Source: Apoderus coryli
Taxonomy: Eukaryota; Arthropoda; Insecta; Coleoptera; Attelabidae
Direction: 5' to 3'
Length of the DNA: 64,000 nt
NCBI GenBank assembly: GCA_911728435.2
Contig: OU452199.1
Location: 20,222,860-20,286,859 of the forward strand
The position numbers were made by a program, and so were the translations under genes. Under the pieces are notes generated by a model, which saw only the letters and a program-made list of their open reading frames with translations, did not search any database and was not told the origin of the DNA. Positions 1 to 64,000 of this stretch are shown here, in pieces. Position 1 is the first letter of the stretch; every line of letters starts with the position of its first letter.

Positions 1-130
1 ATATATCTCCAACAAAAGGCAAAGAAAAATAAGATTTCTTTAGGGCATCATCCTAAATGATGAAAGCAGCGGCTTTCGAAACATGTTTCACTTAAACTGA
101 TTTTTGGAGAATACATTTGTGGAGGTGACG
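1..130 (+). mobile_element. Penelope-like 3' tail with degraded hammerhead core (family C)
   Basis: The stretch 56-130 matches the tail at 25145-25220: GATGAAAG, a loop, CTTTCGAAACATGT, then a tail ending TTTGTGGAGGT. The first core base of CTGATGA is changed (ATGATGA at 57-63), so self-cleavage is unlikely. GAAAC is at 78-82. Confidence 0.55.
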
Positions 131-555
131 GATTGTTTGCTTAGTTTTAATTCTTTTAAACCTCTCCAACTTTTGCATTTTCAGACATAATGGATTTCTG
201 AAAACACAGTTTTTTGAGAAGAATACACTGATACAATTAATTTTTATACAGGGTGTTTCCTTTTTTAGATATGTGTATATTAGTTTTTTCTTGTAGAACA
301 CACAACACACTATATATTATCTGCAAATTTAAAAAACCATTAAATTCCCTTCTAAAAATATAATATATGATTTTATTAAATTTTTTAATGTTATTTTAGT
401 TGAATTATTCGCAAACCTTGGTATGTTGAAAAAGTTTTTAAATCTTTATCTCGTAAACGAAGTATCATATGAAAAAATACAATAGATAAACAAGTTGTAG
501 TTTTAGTTATTTAATCCCAAGACAATATCGAAATTAAATTACAGTCAGTGGCGTA

Positions 556-1657
556 CAGGGTGAGCAAAACTCGATGTTCCAGCTCTGTTATGAGAAAATG
601 AAAAACGATAGAAAAATTCTGAAAAAAGTTCTAAATGGGATTAAGTAAGCTCCATTTTAACCTACATTTTGTTTCCAAGTTTGTAAACTGAAGTAAATGA
701 CTTCATCAAATTTTTTTTTCCAGAAATATACCTATAATTTTACATAGTTCAAAAGAGCTAATTTTTCTAATCAACTTTTGTAAAGAAAAAAATGTACTAA
801 GTTATTCGTTCATTAAAAAAGTATAAGAAAATTTTTAGAAAAAACTAATATCAAAAATTCGCAACTGTCACAACATTTTAACAAGTAGGCGTTGGAAACA
901 AACTGCAATTATATCTGTCAATACTTATAGGAAATCAATCACTACAACAAATTTTCAATGTGACCACCTCCTAGTTCTAAACACTCCTCTAATCTCCGCC
1001 TTACTTCTCTTCCTGAGGCCTTAAATAACATTTCTCTTGAGAGTTCATTGCATGATCTTGAAGAAATTGCAAATATTCTTCACTGCATAAAACACCTTCG
1101 TAAAAGTATGGTCCAATTAAATGCCCGTTAATAATACCACACGAAACGTTAATGCCAAAATGTCCTTCGTTTTCAATCAGATTGACAAATAAGATGTCAA
1201 CTTTTTCGTTATGCGTAAACATTTTTTTTAACATGAAATGCACACATCAAATGATGATAAAACTGTTTGTCAGCCATTAGTTTAATTATTGACAGATATA
1301 ATTGCAGTTTGTTTCCAAAACCTACTTGTTTAAAAGTTGTGAAGGTTGCGAATTTTGTGATAATAGTTTTTCCTACAAATTTGCTTATAATTTGGTAACG
1401 AATGAAGATAGCAAATGTTTTTCTTTACAAAAGTTGATTAGAAAATTAGCTCTTTTGAACTATGCAAAAATATAGGTATGTTTCTCGAAAAAAAAAGTTG
1501 TTGACGTCATTTACATTAGTTTCCAAATTTTGAAACAAAATCAAATGTGGGTTAAAATGGAGCTTGCTTAATCCCATTTAAGAACCTCTTTTCAGAATTT
1601 TTTATCGATTTTTATTTTCTCATAACAGAGCTGGGACATCGAGTTTTGCTCACCCTG
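556..1657. mobile_element. Foldback Tc1/mariner-type element, TA-flanked, with transposase remnant
   Basis: The ends are CAGGGTGAGCAAAACTCGA and its inverse, flanked by TA at 554-555 and 1658-1659. The terminal inverted repeats are about 350 bp each, leaving a short centre. On the minus strand the centre (1243-1001) encodes 80 residues including CGIINGHLIGPYFYEGVL. This is the stretch between the first and second catalytic Asp of Tc1/mariner transposases. No complete transposase remains, so the element is non-autonomous. Confidence 0.75.
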
Positions 1658-1947
1658 TACATTGGTTTTGTCAATAATTTTTATTAAGTTGCCCCCTAAC
1701 GCCCCTGGACTTAAGAATTTTGATCTAGTTAGGGCGCTATTTCTAGCAACAACGTAAGATATCGTATAACGAGATATTTGTCTTAATTAAAAACCCGTTA
1801 TTTACAAGAAAATAATAATAACACCTTGTATCTTGGAAACAATGCATTTTCGGACCTGTGTTTATGGGAAATTTTCATAAAATGACCTGAGAAATCAGCC
1901 CCTTAAATATAGCCGCGTATTTTTTAAACACCCGGGTGTTATTTTAA

Positions 1948-2258
1948 AATAACACGTAAAACTCCAAGTTAAATCCACATATTTTTTTTTTTTTAGTTTA
2001 ACCACATAATACGATTTTCTTATTTTATTTATTAAACATAATACTTGGGGCTATGTCTCCCACTATTATAAGAATTTGTTTGACTTGTGTAATTGTTCAT
2101 TGATCGTTTTTTATTTTCATTATGTAATTGTGTTTATTGTTACAATTTGTTTGTGGTTTTTTGCTGACCTAGGCTGATGATGGCTATGTAACCGAAACTA
2201 GTCCCTACGTTTGTTTTAAATATATGTGGATTTGACTTGGAGTCTTACGTATAGTAAG
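1948..2258 (+). mobile_element. Short inverted-repeat-bounded Penelope-type tail with hammerhead core (family B)
   Basis: About 30 bp at 1951-1985 (ACTCCAAGTTAAATCCACAT) recurs inverted at 2225-2255. Inside the right end lies a hammerhead pattern on the plus strand: CTGATGA at 2174-2180, an imperfect stem II, GAAAC at 2194-2198 and TAGTC ending at 2203. Four base pairs of stem I form between CTAGG before the core and CCTA after the cut site. Confidence 0.5.
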
Positions 2259-2451
2259 TAATAGTAGCAACTTTTATACCTCATTTTTGCGCCACCGCGG
2301 CACCGGACAAAATATTTGTTTTGCTTTCTGTAAATTCCCTGTTCATTTTCAGTTATAATAGAAATAACCTCTTATTAAGCTAAAGTCAACGGTTTTGCAG
2401 AAATTTGGTTTTAAACTATATTTGTAAATTAGTAATCTAGTAGGCACATGC

Positions 2452-2520
2452 CTGGTGAAACCATGGTAGTGTGAAGCAAATTTCCAACATAACTTATATA
2501 CATTATGTAACAAGGAATTT
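2452..2520 (+). repeat. Retrozyme fragment beginning at the hammerhead cleavage site
   Basis: The sequence begins CTGGTGAAACCATGGTAGTG and continues through TTTCCAACATAACTTA to the TATGTAACAAG segment. It matches the retrozyme at 4735-4800. It starts within one or two bases of the predicted cleavage position and lacks the 5' half of the ribozyme. Confidence 0.6.
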
Positions 2521-2679
2521 CGTAAAACTTGTTTCCATAGTCTTTCATAAATAGTAGAAAAAAAGTCTAAAAAAAATAGACAGGAAAAATGATACATTTA
2601 GCCTTTTAAGTAGTTGAATTCGTGTTAAAAATGAAACATAATGGCTGATGTCTACAACAACAAAAAAATATTTGAAAAT

Positions 2680-2800
2680 ATAGCTTATCACCAAGAGTCT
2701 TACGAGAAAAGTAAATGACAAAAAAGTTAAGAAAAATATTACTTTTACACTTAAATATGGAGAGCTATTCGTGCTGCGAGGGTAACAGTTTATTGTATTT
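2680..2800 (+). repeat. Fragment of the tRNA-bearing dispersed repeat
   Basis: The stretch around TATAGCTTATCACCAAGAGTC and GGAGAGCTATTCGTG matches, in the other orientation, 32220-32300, and part of it matches 4560-4620. It is a piece of the dispersed family described at 31960-32960. Confidence 0.5.
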
Positions 2801-3019
2801 ATGAACCTGAAATACGTAACAATTGTAAATCAAGCCATAGACTATAAATAATTGGGCAGTTCAAAATTGTGTGCATGTTTTTCCTTGTTAACGAGAAAAT
2901 GTCACTTTCTAAAGGCGCGTAAAAAAAATATACATAATAAGCATGTTCATATGATTTTGTTATATTTTGAAAAGTAGAATATAATACTGTTTAAGTAATC
3001 CTTAAATTAAATCACATAG

Positions 3020-3067
3020 GCACGCTAACCTCTTCACAGTCTGACATCTGTGAAGAGGTTAGCGTGC
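3020..3067. repeat. Perfect 20-bp hairpin with 8-nt loop
   Basis: GCACGCTAACCTCTTCACAG at 3020-3039 is followed by TCTGACAT and then by its exact reverse complement at 3048-3067. No related repeat was recognised nearby. Confidence 0.9.
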
Positions 3068-4640
3068 AGTGCAGCTCCTGCAATTTCAGTAACGCAAAAA
3101 TCCAGAATCTTAATAACTATAACATATACTTACCACAAAATTAGGTTCACACTGCATATTCGAAATGCTCCGTTAAAATTTTTGTATTTAACTGGAAACT
3201 CTTTCAAAAGCATCAAACTTATTATACATCCACACATTAATTGTGGGAAGCAAGAATGAATTTAAAAGGTATATAATTAAAATATTAGGACTAAGTTTTA
3301 AGTTTTCTATAGATGTTGGACAGATTTAATTACACCCTAAAGTTTCTTTGGTAATTACTATTAGGAACCCTCTCTTTAGTTGTCTTGAATTTTATAATAC
3401 AATGTAAATGGTTGTTCATTGTTCATATAGACACCTATGTATTGGGTGTTTGTGAGGTGGTAACCAAAATTGGCAATATAAAAAATTTCTGTTGGTTTGA
3501 ATCTACATTTAAACCATTTCTACACAAACTAAATTTTGGCGAAGTTAAATAGGTGCGGAAAAGAACACAGTGTACGCTGTGTCATATTTTGCTTGAGACT
3601 GCAGGGTATCTCAGCTTTTAATAAAGATAGAGACTTGCAGTTTTCGCGACCCCGTGTCACTTTTTTGTGAAACTTTTAATGCCACAAACAGGAAAAAAAT
3701 TCAAAAATATAACGTTAAGATATACCTATCAAAAATACCAACTTTGGGCCTAATTTCAGAAGCGATGGCCCCCGAGGTCACCGCACTTAAGTATTTTTGA
3801 TTTTTTGTATTGTCATACTGTAAAAACCAAATATATAGTAATCGGCACAATAATATAGTAGAACTTTGAGCGTTAACCGAAAACGCATTAGGAAATTTAC
3901 AAGCAGCCATTTATAATGTTAAATGCTAAGGACAATGAAAACGGTGTGTAGCTTATGTGTAAGAGAAAATGGTCGACACTTTGAACAATTTAATTAGGTT
4001 AATATATTCGTAATTTTAGATAGTGTAATAAAAGTTTCTAATTTTAAATCCACATAATATTTTTTTGTGATTTTAATGGCTGAAAAAAAAAGGCTCAGAT
4101 ACATCAATGTAATCAGGAAAAAAAATGAGAAATAACAACACTGGGCGCAATCTCAAAAACCATGCACCAATTTTTTTAACTACGCCACTGAATTCTACGT
4201 AAAAATATCGATCAAAAACAATTTTCCTTTTTTTCATCTTACATGTGGTGTGAGACATAATAGCGTTCCAAAAGGTGAAAATTTTCGTTTTAACCCTGTA
4301 CTTACCTATCTCAGAAACAAAACAATCTAGATTAATCCTGTTGAGCTTTGTGGCATTGAAAGTTTAGAAAAAAGTGGTGCAGAGTCGAAAACCGCAATAT
4401 TAACTTTATTAGCAGCTGAGTTACCCCTTCAGTCTCAACCAAAATAGAACACAGTGTACATATGTTTTTGGCATTGGTGATTTTATTAGGTAGAGTTAGT
4501 TTGCATTATATACAATTTCGGGAATCCAGCTTTGATTTTAGATTTTTGTCAACGCAGGATTTTAACCTTTTTCGTAACACTCTTGGTGACACGCTATATT
4601 TCTAAAATCTTTCTAAATAAATTTATTTTTTACTTTATTA
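3068..4640. other. No gene recognised; AT-rich intergenic DNA
   Basis: Short open frames lack homology or codon structure. I see no paired inverted repeats or tandem array, apart from a short match near 4560-4620 to the tRNA-bearing repeat. Confidence 0.5.
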
Positions 4641-4667
4641 TACTAGTAGTATAAGCTCTTTGTAAAT

Positions 4668-4771
4668 GTTGGAAGTTTGGGTCACACTGCCTGCCGATCA
4701 CCACTGATGAGTCGTGGATCGACGAAACGGCCGTCTGGTGAAAGCATAGTAGTGTGAAACAAATTTCCAAC
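4668..4771 (+). ncRNA. Type I hammerhead ribozyme, retrozyme copy 1
   Basis: The core is CTGATGA at 4704-4710, then GTCG-TGGAT-CGAC (four-pair stem II), GAAAC at 4724-4728, and GTC ending at 4735, the cleavage site. Stem I pairs TCACCA (4698-4703) with TGGTGA (4736-4741). It extends outward through an internal loop as TCACACT/AGTGTGA and GTTGGAA/TTCCAAC. Stem III is two or three pairs (AC..GT), the minimal form typical of Penelope and retrozyme ribozymes. All catalytic core bases are present. Confidence 0.88.
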
Positions 4772-5003
4772 ATAACTTAAAGTCCTGTTGCTTTATGTAA
4801 CAAGCAATTCTTAAATAAAGCCTCCCTGCTATGGGATTCGGGCGCATCTAGTGTTGGCAATAGGATGTAATGGAGTTGTTGCTTCTTGTCCGGCCATCGT
4901 TGTGAACTGTGTTTCACCCGGAATATTGCCTGTTCACGCTAGGTGTCGCCAAATACATCTCTCTCTCAATCAATTCTCGTGCTAGTATAAGCTCTTTGTA
5001 AAT

Positions 5004-5107
5004 GTTGGAAGTTTGGGTCACACTGCCTGCCGATCACCACTGATGAGTCGTGGATCGACGAAACGGCCGTCTGGTGAAAGCATAGTAGTGTGAAACAAAT
5101 TTCCAAC
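5004..5107 (+). ncRNA. Type I hammerhead ribozyme, retrozyme copy 2
   Basis: Same structure as the first copy, displaced by 336 bp: CTGATGA at 5040-5046 and the cleavage site after 5071. The core and all stems are intact. A transcript through both copies would be expected to release one 336-nt monomer. Confidence 0.88.
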
Positions 5108-5303
5108 ATAACTTAAAGTCCTGTTGCTTTATGTAACAAGCAATTCTTAAATAAAGCCTCCCTGCTATGGGATTCGGGCGCATCTAGTGTTGGCAATAGG
5201 ATGTAATGGAGTTGTTGCTTCTTGTCCGGCCATCGTTGTGAACTGTGTTTCACCCGGCATATTGCCTGTTCACGCTAGGTGTCGCCAAATACATCTCTCT
5301 CTT

Positions 5304-5690
5304 TTATTTTATTGTAGCCATCAGCTATTTTTTATTTATATTATTCCATATGTCTAATTATTTTGACCCCTTTCCTGCTATTTACGAACGCCTTTGTAAG
5401 CAAATTTGTTATGATACATTTAATAGGTTATATTCTATCAAAACTATGAATAGTAATATCCTAATAAATCAATGAAAAATGATTCTTTAATTTGGATATG
5501 TTTAAGAATATTAAATTTTTTACCCTTTGTTAACCCTCTTGCTTACGCTCAATGTTTTCCAAAAATTAATCAGTACCTTGATTTCAAGGTGCTGATTAAT
5601 AATGATATTTATCCTGAAGTATTTTTGTATCAAATTTTTTAAGTGAATTTTGAGTTATAGTGGATACAGATTTTCCTGATCCTTTTTTTG
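5304..5690 (+). repeat. Dispersed repeat family (copy 1)
   Basis: The region shares blocks with 33110-33240 and 37555-37930: TATTTACGAACGCC, GATACATTTAATAGGTTATA, GCTCAATGTTTTC and TAGTGGATACAGA. The element type is unknown; no terminal structure or coding frame could be defined. Confidence 0.5.
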
Positions 5691-6039
5691 AACTGTTCAT
5701 GGACGCCTATGGTACAGAAATTTTTTGTCGTGTTTTTTTCACACCAATTCATCTACTTGAAAGGCGAAATATATCATTTTTGGCTGCTAATTTTGTAGGT
5801 TATCCATTCATTCCATTTAATATTGGCCTTCACCATTAGGTATTTAGTATTTATCCTTGTTTTATTGTTCTTGACGGACGCACAATGAGGTGCCGCGGAG
5901 TCTCAGCTCCAGTCCTCTGCTTCAACGTTGTCCTCAGTTAGGTACTTCTCGGACAAAATTCTCTAATTCCGAAATTGCGAGTTTCAGTTATTTTCGAGTT
6001 TATTAATTTGTAGGAAGTATGTTAGTTTATAGATACCTT

Positions 6040-6380
6040 ATATCAAAACGTAGATAATATCTACGGTGCTTACATAGACAGCACATAGTGGAAATAGTAT
6101 AAAAATATTTCCTATACATATACGTATTCGAAATATAGAATAATTTTTCATAGTTGTGACAGAAAATAACCTAACAAATATCACATAGAAGAATTGGTTG
6201 ACGCAAAAATGGATCAAAAATGAAAAAAAAAAACATATATTTCCCAAACATACCAGAAAATTGGCTAATTACATAATACGTTCGATGATGCACCGTTGAT
6301 ATAACAATGATGATGTAAGAAAGTTTTTTATGATACATTTCATACGTTATATTCTATGGAAGCTATAAATAAATAGTCAA
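6040..6380 (-). repeat. Dispersed repeat family (copy, minus strand)
   Basis: Pieces resemble 33120-33200 in reverse (TATTCGAAATATAGAATAAT) and 5400-5450 (GATACATTTCATACGTTATA). It abuts a broken retrozyme at 6380. Confidence 0.4.
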
Positions 6381-6490
6381 CGAATTGCTTGTTACATAAA
6401 GTAACAAGACTTTTAGTTATGTTGGAAATTTGTTTTACACTATACCATGCTTTCACCAGACGGGCCGTTTCGTTGATCCACAACTTGTAA
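6380..6490 (-). repeat. Broken retrozyme, 5' part of the hammerhead missing
   Basis: The minus strand reads GTGGATCAACGAAACGGCCC, GTCTGGTGAAAGCATGG and the downstream TTTCCAACATAACT and TATGTAACAAGCAATT segments. CTGATGA and the 5' side of stem I are absent, so this copy cannot self-cleave. Confidence 0.75.
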
Positions 6491-7212
6491 CCATTTTGAA
6501 TTTGCGGGTGTTATTTACATTCAGACAGAATACTAATTTTATAGCTCAACCGAAAATTATATATTTATTAATCTGTATTAAAGTAATGTAAAATTTACTA
6601 ACCTTTTATAATTCTGGATCTCTGCTGGTCACGCACAATTTATTTAAAAGAAAATTATTAATTAAACGACCCTTCTGTTCAACAACATCACTAAACCTTT
6701 ATTTGAAATAAAACATTCGATTTATGTTTTTCAAATCAACGAAATTTAATAATTAAAATGAATAATAAAGAAAATCAATAATTAACAAAGAAATAAATAT
6801 GTAAAAATAAAAATAATAAAACAATTAAAATAATGAAAATTTAAAAGAAAATCTTATTCATTAATGTACAATTTAAAATAGGTAAATTAATATAATTACG
6901 AATAATTATATTAATTCCCATACGAAACTTTAATTACAATTGAAAACTGAATTTATAACAAAATATAACTGCTTTACGGTAGGAACAAACTTTAATCTTT
7001 ATTAAAACTTGTTAGAAAACAAAAAGGCCTTCAAAAAAGAATAACAAAAACTTACGGAAACCTTAACTTTAGAAAATTATTAAGCAACTTGAAACTTTAA
7101 AGTCCTATTGCATTTCCAAAATTGCCTCATAAAAATGAGAAGTAGGTACTACAGCATGAAAAATGGCCAATAAGAAAAGAGCATTGAACATACACCCCTA
7201 TAAAATATAACT
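6491..7212. other. No gene recognised; extremely AT-rich
   Basis: The section 6700-7000 is almost entirely A and T with A-rich runs. I see no coding frame, tandem period or terminal repeats. Confidence 0.5.
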
Positions 7213-7213
7213 A

Positions 7214-7542
7214 CAGGGTGGCAGTAGTTTTAGAAATAAAATACATTTTTATGTCGACTGTGATGATTGTTGTTACTTAGGTATCTTATGTTGGAGTTCG
7301 TTCAAACGATTAACCAGTCACTACCATTTGTAAAGCAAGAAACAATACGATTTTATAATGACTTTTCAATCTCCCGAATCAGCGACTGGACAAAAACCCA
7401 TTGTTTTTTTATTCGCCCTTTATATATATTCTTTGATATGGGAAACCGTGACGCCCTCCAATTAGCTTCAGTATATAATAATAAAAGTCCGACATTTAAT
7501 TTATATGATGGTATTTCCATAATGTTGAAAGTGACCACCCTG
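7214..7542. mobile_element. Small TA-flanked inverted-repeat element (MITE)
   Basis: The ends CAGGGTGG and CCACCCTG are flanked by TA at 7212-7213 and 7543-7544. The element is 329 bp. The long open frame inside has no recognisable product. Confidence 0.6.
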
Positions 7543-7844
7543 TAACTAAAATATCTGGTTATCTTTTCTAATATATGCATTTATCTTTTCAAAAGCTCAT
7601 AAAACAAACATACTATTTTCGACTAGAAAAAAGTCCTTTTCTAGGTATCAATTCTTTTATCAAGTTCAAAAATGCACCCGAGATAATAAGTTTATTACTT
7701 ACAGATGTATAATATTTACAAAAATATTATACTTCCAGACACCTTAGGTATAAAACTAAGAGAAAATATCCTAAACTACCCAAATATCTATACAGGGTAA
7801 GACAAAAGTATATTCTATTGCCAGTGTGTCTTTCTTTTGTTACA

Positions 7845-8014
7845 AACTCATCAGTGGTGATCGGCAGGTAATGTGACCCAAATTTCCATCATTTACGAAG
7901 AGCTTATACTAGCACGGTGAAACACAGTTCACAAACGATGGCCGGGCAAGAAGTAACAACTCCATTTATCCTATTGCCAACACTAGATGCCCCCGAATTC
8001 CCTAGCGGAAAGCT
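7845..8014 (-). repeat. Broken retrozyme spanning a unit junction
   Basis: On the minus strand it reads from GGGGGCATCTAGTGTTGGCA through the end of one unit into GTGCTAGTATAAGCTC. It then enters the ribozyme 5' strand and stops just after CTGATGA (7854-7848). About 55 bp at the unit junction is missing relative to 4648-5303. Because it crosses the junction, it derives from a multimer or a circle. Stem II, GAAAC and the cleavage site are missing. Confidence 0.75.
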
Positions 8015-8492
8015 TTATTTATTTATTTATTGTAATTCGAAATAAAATTACATTCTAAGTAGGAAATAATTCCCGAAACAAAATAATAATAACACTAATA
8101 ATAAAAGAACTAATACATTATAAATGTTAATAATAAATAGTACATCAAAATTAAATTGTATTGAATTAAGTTAATTTAGGTGCGAATGAAATTCCCTTTC
8201 TCTTTCTCACATGAATCTATCAACACAGAAGAATCAATCATTTATGGGAGATTATTCCGAAGCAAGATGTTTTTGTATTCTTTCCTGAATTTAATTGGAC
8301 GAAACGATCTGAGGTAGTCAGGAAGTTGATTTAAATGCCAGTAAACGTTATATGTAAATCCTCGACGAAAAAGTGTAGTGTGATTGATAGTTACCAATTG
8401 CTTGTTACATACAGTAACAGACAAGAGATATTTCTTGTTTAGGAAATATGTTTTTTTTAGTTTTAACCAATTGATGACACTTGAATTATCTA
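8012..8492 (-). pseudogene. LINE (CR1/L2-like) 3' fragment with TAAA tail
   Basis: The minus strand encodes a C-terminal stretch ending LPDYLRSFRPIKFRKEYKNI and a stop. About 220 bp of 3' sequence then ends in repeats of TAAA at 8033-8015. Runs such as LPDYLR..FK..LK near the end are typical of the last part of CR1/L2-type reverse transcriptase ORFs. No reverse transcriptase core remains. At 8494 it is cut by a TACAGGGTG end of another element. Confidence 0.5.
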
Positions 8493-8962
8493 TACAGGGT
8501 GGGTCAAAAGTTACTAATAAAAAGAAACTAATATCAGGATTTTCTTTTAATATCAAGTGCTATCAACAGGTCGCCTCCGATGTAGAAACTTTGCGGTATA
8601 TCTCAAAACATTTCACCATAAATGAAGGACATATTAATCTTCATTTGACTGACAGAACAAGAACTTGAACTTTTGTCTGTAAACCGAGTGCGATGTAGGT
8701 TAAAAATAAATGTAGCTCCAATATAGAGATTTGCGGTACATTCGATAATATGTTTGGTATCGATTTTTTCAATTGCACTATAACATTCAAAATAATTGCC
8801 AGAACTATCTGCGTAAAAACACTATGCCGTGAGAAGAGATAATGCCTTCTATAACACAGGTCTGCTGGGCCAATAGGACATGATCAGCTGCCGCACTCAT
8901 CTCACTTACTTTTATTTTTTGTTATAAAAGGAACGGAAAACTGGCATAATTATAATCGACTA

Positions 8963-9400
8963 TAGGGTTATTCTTTCGTACTGAACAATCTGAAAATTGT
9001 CAGTTCATTCACGATTGTGCGTACACTTTCGACATCGGTCACTTCTACCAAACTGATTAAAATTCCTACCTCACTTGCCGTTTACTGATCAACCTCTGGG
9101 TACCGGTTAACAGTTAACCTCTAAAAGTATTGAATGTTGAGAGATAATAATTGGAATATGATTTCGAATCAAACCAATAAATTGTAAAAGTTTAAAACAT
9201 GGATAATAATATCATGGAAGAAATAATTTTCCAGTTTTCAGAGCAGATTTGGTTGTTTTCACAGGTTTTCGAGGTTAAGTGAAAGACAATCACAAAAAAG
9301 ATGATCTTTGGGTTCCGCCAAATATTCAGTTCAGTATAATCACATTCAGTTTAATCACATTCACTTGTTCAGATCAATCACTACGAAAGAATAATCCTTA
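8963..9400. mobile_element. Small inverted-repeat element (MITE)
   Basis: GGGTTATTCTTTCGTA at 8965-8980 recurs inverted as TACGAAAGAATAATCC at 9381-9396, with weaker pairing inward and TATA outside. It is about 440 bp and has no coding frame. It lies about 170 bp upstream of the first anoctamin exon. Confidence 0.55.
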
Positions 9401-9573
9401 TAAGGCATTTTGAGTGAAAATTTCTCATTTAACTGTCAATGAAATTAGTGAATGAGACGTACGTTTGACATAGATGAGTGAAAATTGCTGACATTTGGCG
9501 GTGAAGGATCATGCGAGTATTTTGACATATATATGATCAGTTTATTGACGTACAACGACAATACATATTATTT

Positions 9574-63032
<53,459 letters not shown>

Positions 63033-63654
63033 GTAATTGCCTAGATTTTCCTATTTTATTCCTAAAGAATAATAAGCCCTACTTGATTTTAAGTTCATAA
63101 CGTATAAAAAGAAAAATTACCTACTCTGAATTATATTAAACAGTTGATTTGTACCTACTATTTTGGATAAAAATTTCTAGGACAATTTTTAGGAAGTTGA
63201 ATGGTATTTATTCGACTATGCCGTTCGATACACACAAATATAACCTTTTTAATGATATATTACTTCCATATACCTAAAATATTCCGTATCTTCAATATTT
63301 TGAATTTTATATATTTTTGTGATAATGGGCCCCAATTTGCAGAAACCATCATCTAGTAGACAAATGCCATAATCAACGTTACGTTTACAGAAACGTCAAA
63401 TATTGACAATTACATCATTGTTAATATTACTGCAGTTTGTTTAACATACCAGTTAACTAAGTTGAAGAAATTGCAACATAATCACTCGATTTAGATGTTT
63501 TTAATTTATATCAAATCTGTGGACAATACAATCAAGTTATTACTAGTAGGACATGTAACACGTTTAATACGATGTATCCTAAATTCACGCCAATGAACCC
63601 AAAGAAATTTAGAAGCCTACAGATAAATTTTATAAGTAGTACTAACGTAACAAA

Positions 63655-63940
63655 CTCACTAATTTATTCAAAAATTGGAAATAAAAAAAAGTTGCCAGAG
63701 CTGGCATTCAAACCCCGGACTTTCGGCATTCAAAGCGCACGCTCAATCAATAACCCCAAAAACTTTTACTTCAATATACTCTATTAAGAGTTATAGGTTC
63801 CAACTACCTAACTGGTGAAATTTTAAATGCAATTATGGAGGCCAAAAAGTAACCTATCGCTCTAAAGGAGATAAATAATGCTTTAAAATGATGGATCACT
63901 CGACCCCTACCGCTATTTAAAAATAATTTGGGTTGTTCAC
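63655..63940 (-). repeat. tRNA-bearing dispersed repeat (copy 3)
   Basis: On the minus strand: GCGGTAGGGGTCGAGTGATC, then TTTCACCAGTTAGGTAGTTG, then a tRNA-like stretch (63760-63685, TTGAGCGTGCGCTTTG and GGGGTTTGAATGCCAG), then AACTTTTTTTTATTTCC. The B-box is mutated here (GGTTTGAAT). Confidence 0.55.
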
Positions 63941-64000
63941 ATAACTTATAATAAGTAAATATTCACGGTGTTTAAAAATCCCCGAAAATGCACGGAAATA

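Larger units (their letters stand above)
4648..5303 (+). mobile_element. Hammerhead retrozyme, tandem dimer of a 336-bp unit
   Basis: Two nearly identical units start at 4648 and 4984; ATAAGCTCTT is at 4651 and again at 4987, exactly 336 bp apart. Each carries a type I hammerhead ribozyme. The second unit lacks only the last bases of the period. Neither unit has a coding frame of note. Small tandem hammerhead units without coding capacity are the organisation known for animal retrozymes. These are thought to move as self-cleaved circular RNAs copied by Penelope-type reverse transcriptase. The cleavage-defined monomer would be 4736-5071. Confidence 0.85.

Noticed and set aside
8242..8668. Open frames of about 100 codons on both strands as genes
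   Set aside because: The minus-strand frame is a LINE tail joined to an unrelated CAGGGTGGG element end; the plus-strand frame is its shadow.

Overview
The window looks like AT-rich insect nuclear DNA. It holds one long, split, plus-strand host gene whose introns are packed with transposable elements. The gene is an anoctamin (TMEM16 family). I can follow eleven coding exons from 9574 to 63032, with GT-AG junctions and a continuous reading frame of about 566 codons. The exons run from the N-terminal dimerisation domain through the sixth membrane segment. Membrane segments 7-10 and the 3' end lie beyond the window. The insect assignment rests on the intron-rich gene, the mariner/Tc1/hAT/Penelope/Ty3 element mix, and an invertebrate-code mitochondrial insert. 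I cannot resolve the order; a beetle-like genome would fit.

Layout. 1-9573: upstream sequence with a foldback Tc1/mariner-type element (556-1657), scattered repeats and a tandem hammerhead retrozyme (4648-5303) with broken relatives. 9574-16481: exons 1-2, separated by a 1.9-kb foldback element, a zinc-finger relic, a mitochondrial COX1 insert fused to a broken transposase, and a second foldback. 16482-31740: exons 3-5 with a DUF4817-type Tc1/mariner element, a THAP exon, a Penelope GIY-YIG relic, LINE and hAT pieces, an inverted Penelope pair and a DD34D mariner. 31741-39081: a tRNA-bearing repeat and a 3.9-kb satellite of about 157-bp monomers with a 1,099-bp seven-monomer higher-order repeat. 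39082-49980: exons 6-8, a Tc1 pseudogene, a LINE tail and a young Ty3/Gypsy element with LTRs, primer site, polypurine tract and a 5-bp target duplication. 49981-64000: exons 9-11, a decayed mariner and a triple-nested composite containing a Penelope inverted dimer and a DD41D element.

The most notable theme is self-cleaving RNA. Hammerhead-ribozyme cores (CTGANGA, a stem, GAAAC, then a minimal stem III and the cleavage site) occur in at least five unrelated sequence families. One family is a 336-bp tandem non-autonomous unit, which is the organisation of animal retrozymes. The others sit just inside the 3' tails of Penelope-like elements, several of them arranged as head-to-head inverted pairs. 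Penelope reverse transcriptase with GIY-YIG endonuclease is present in the same window and is a plausible source of mobility for the retrozyme. All calls come from reading the sequence; nothing was searched or folded by software.
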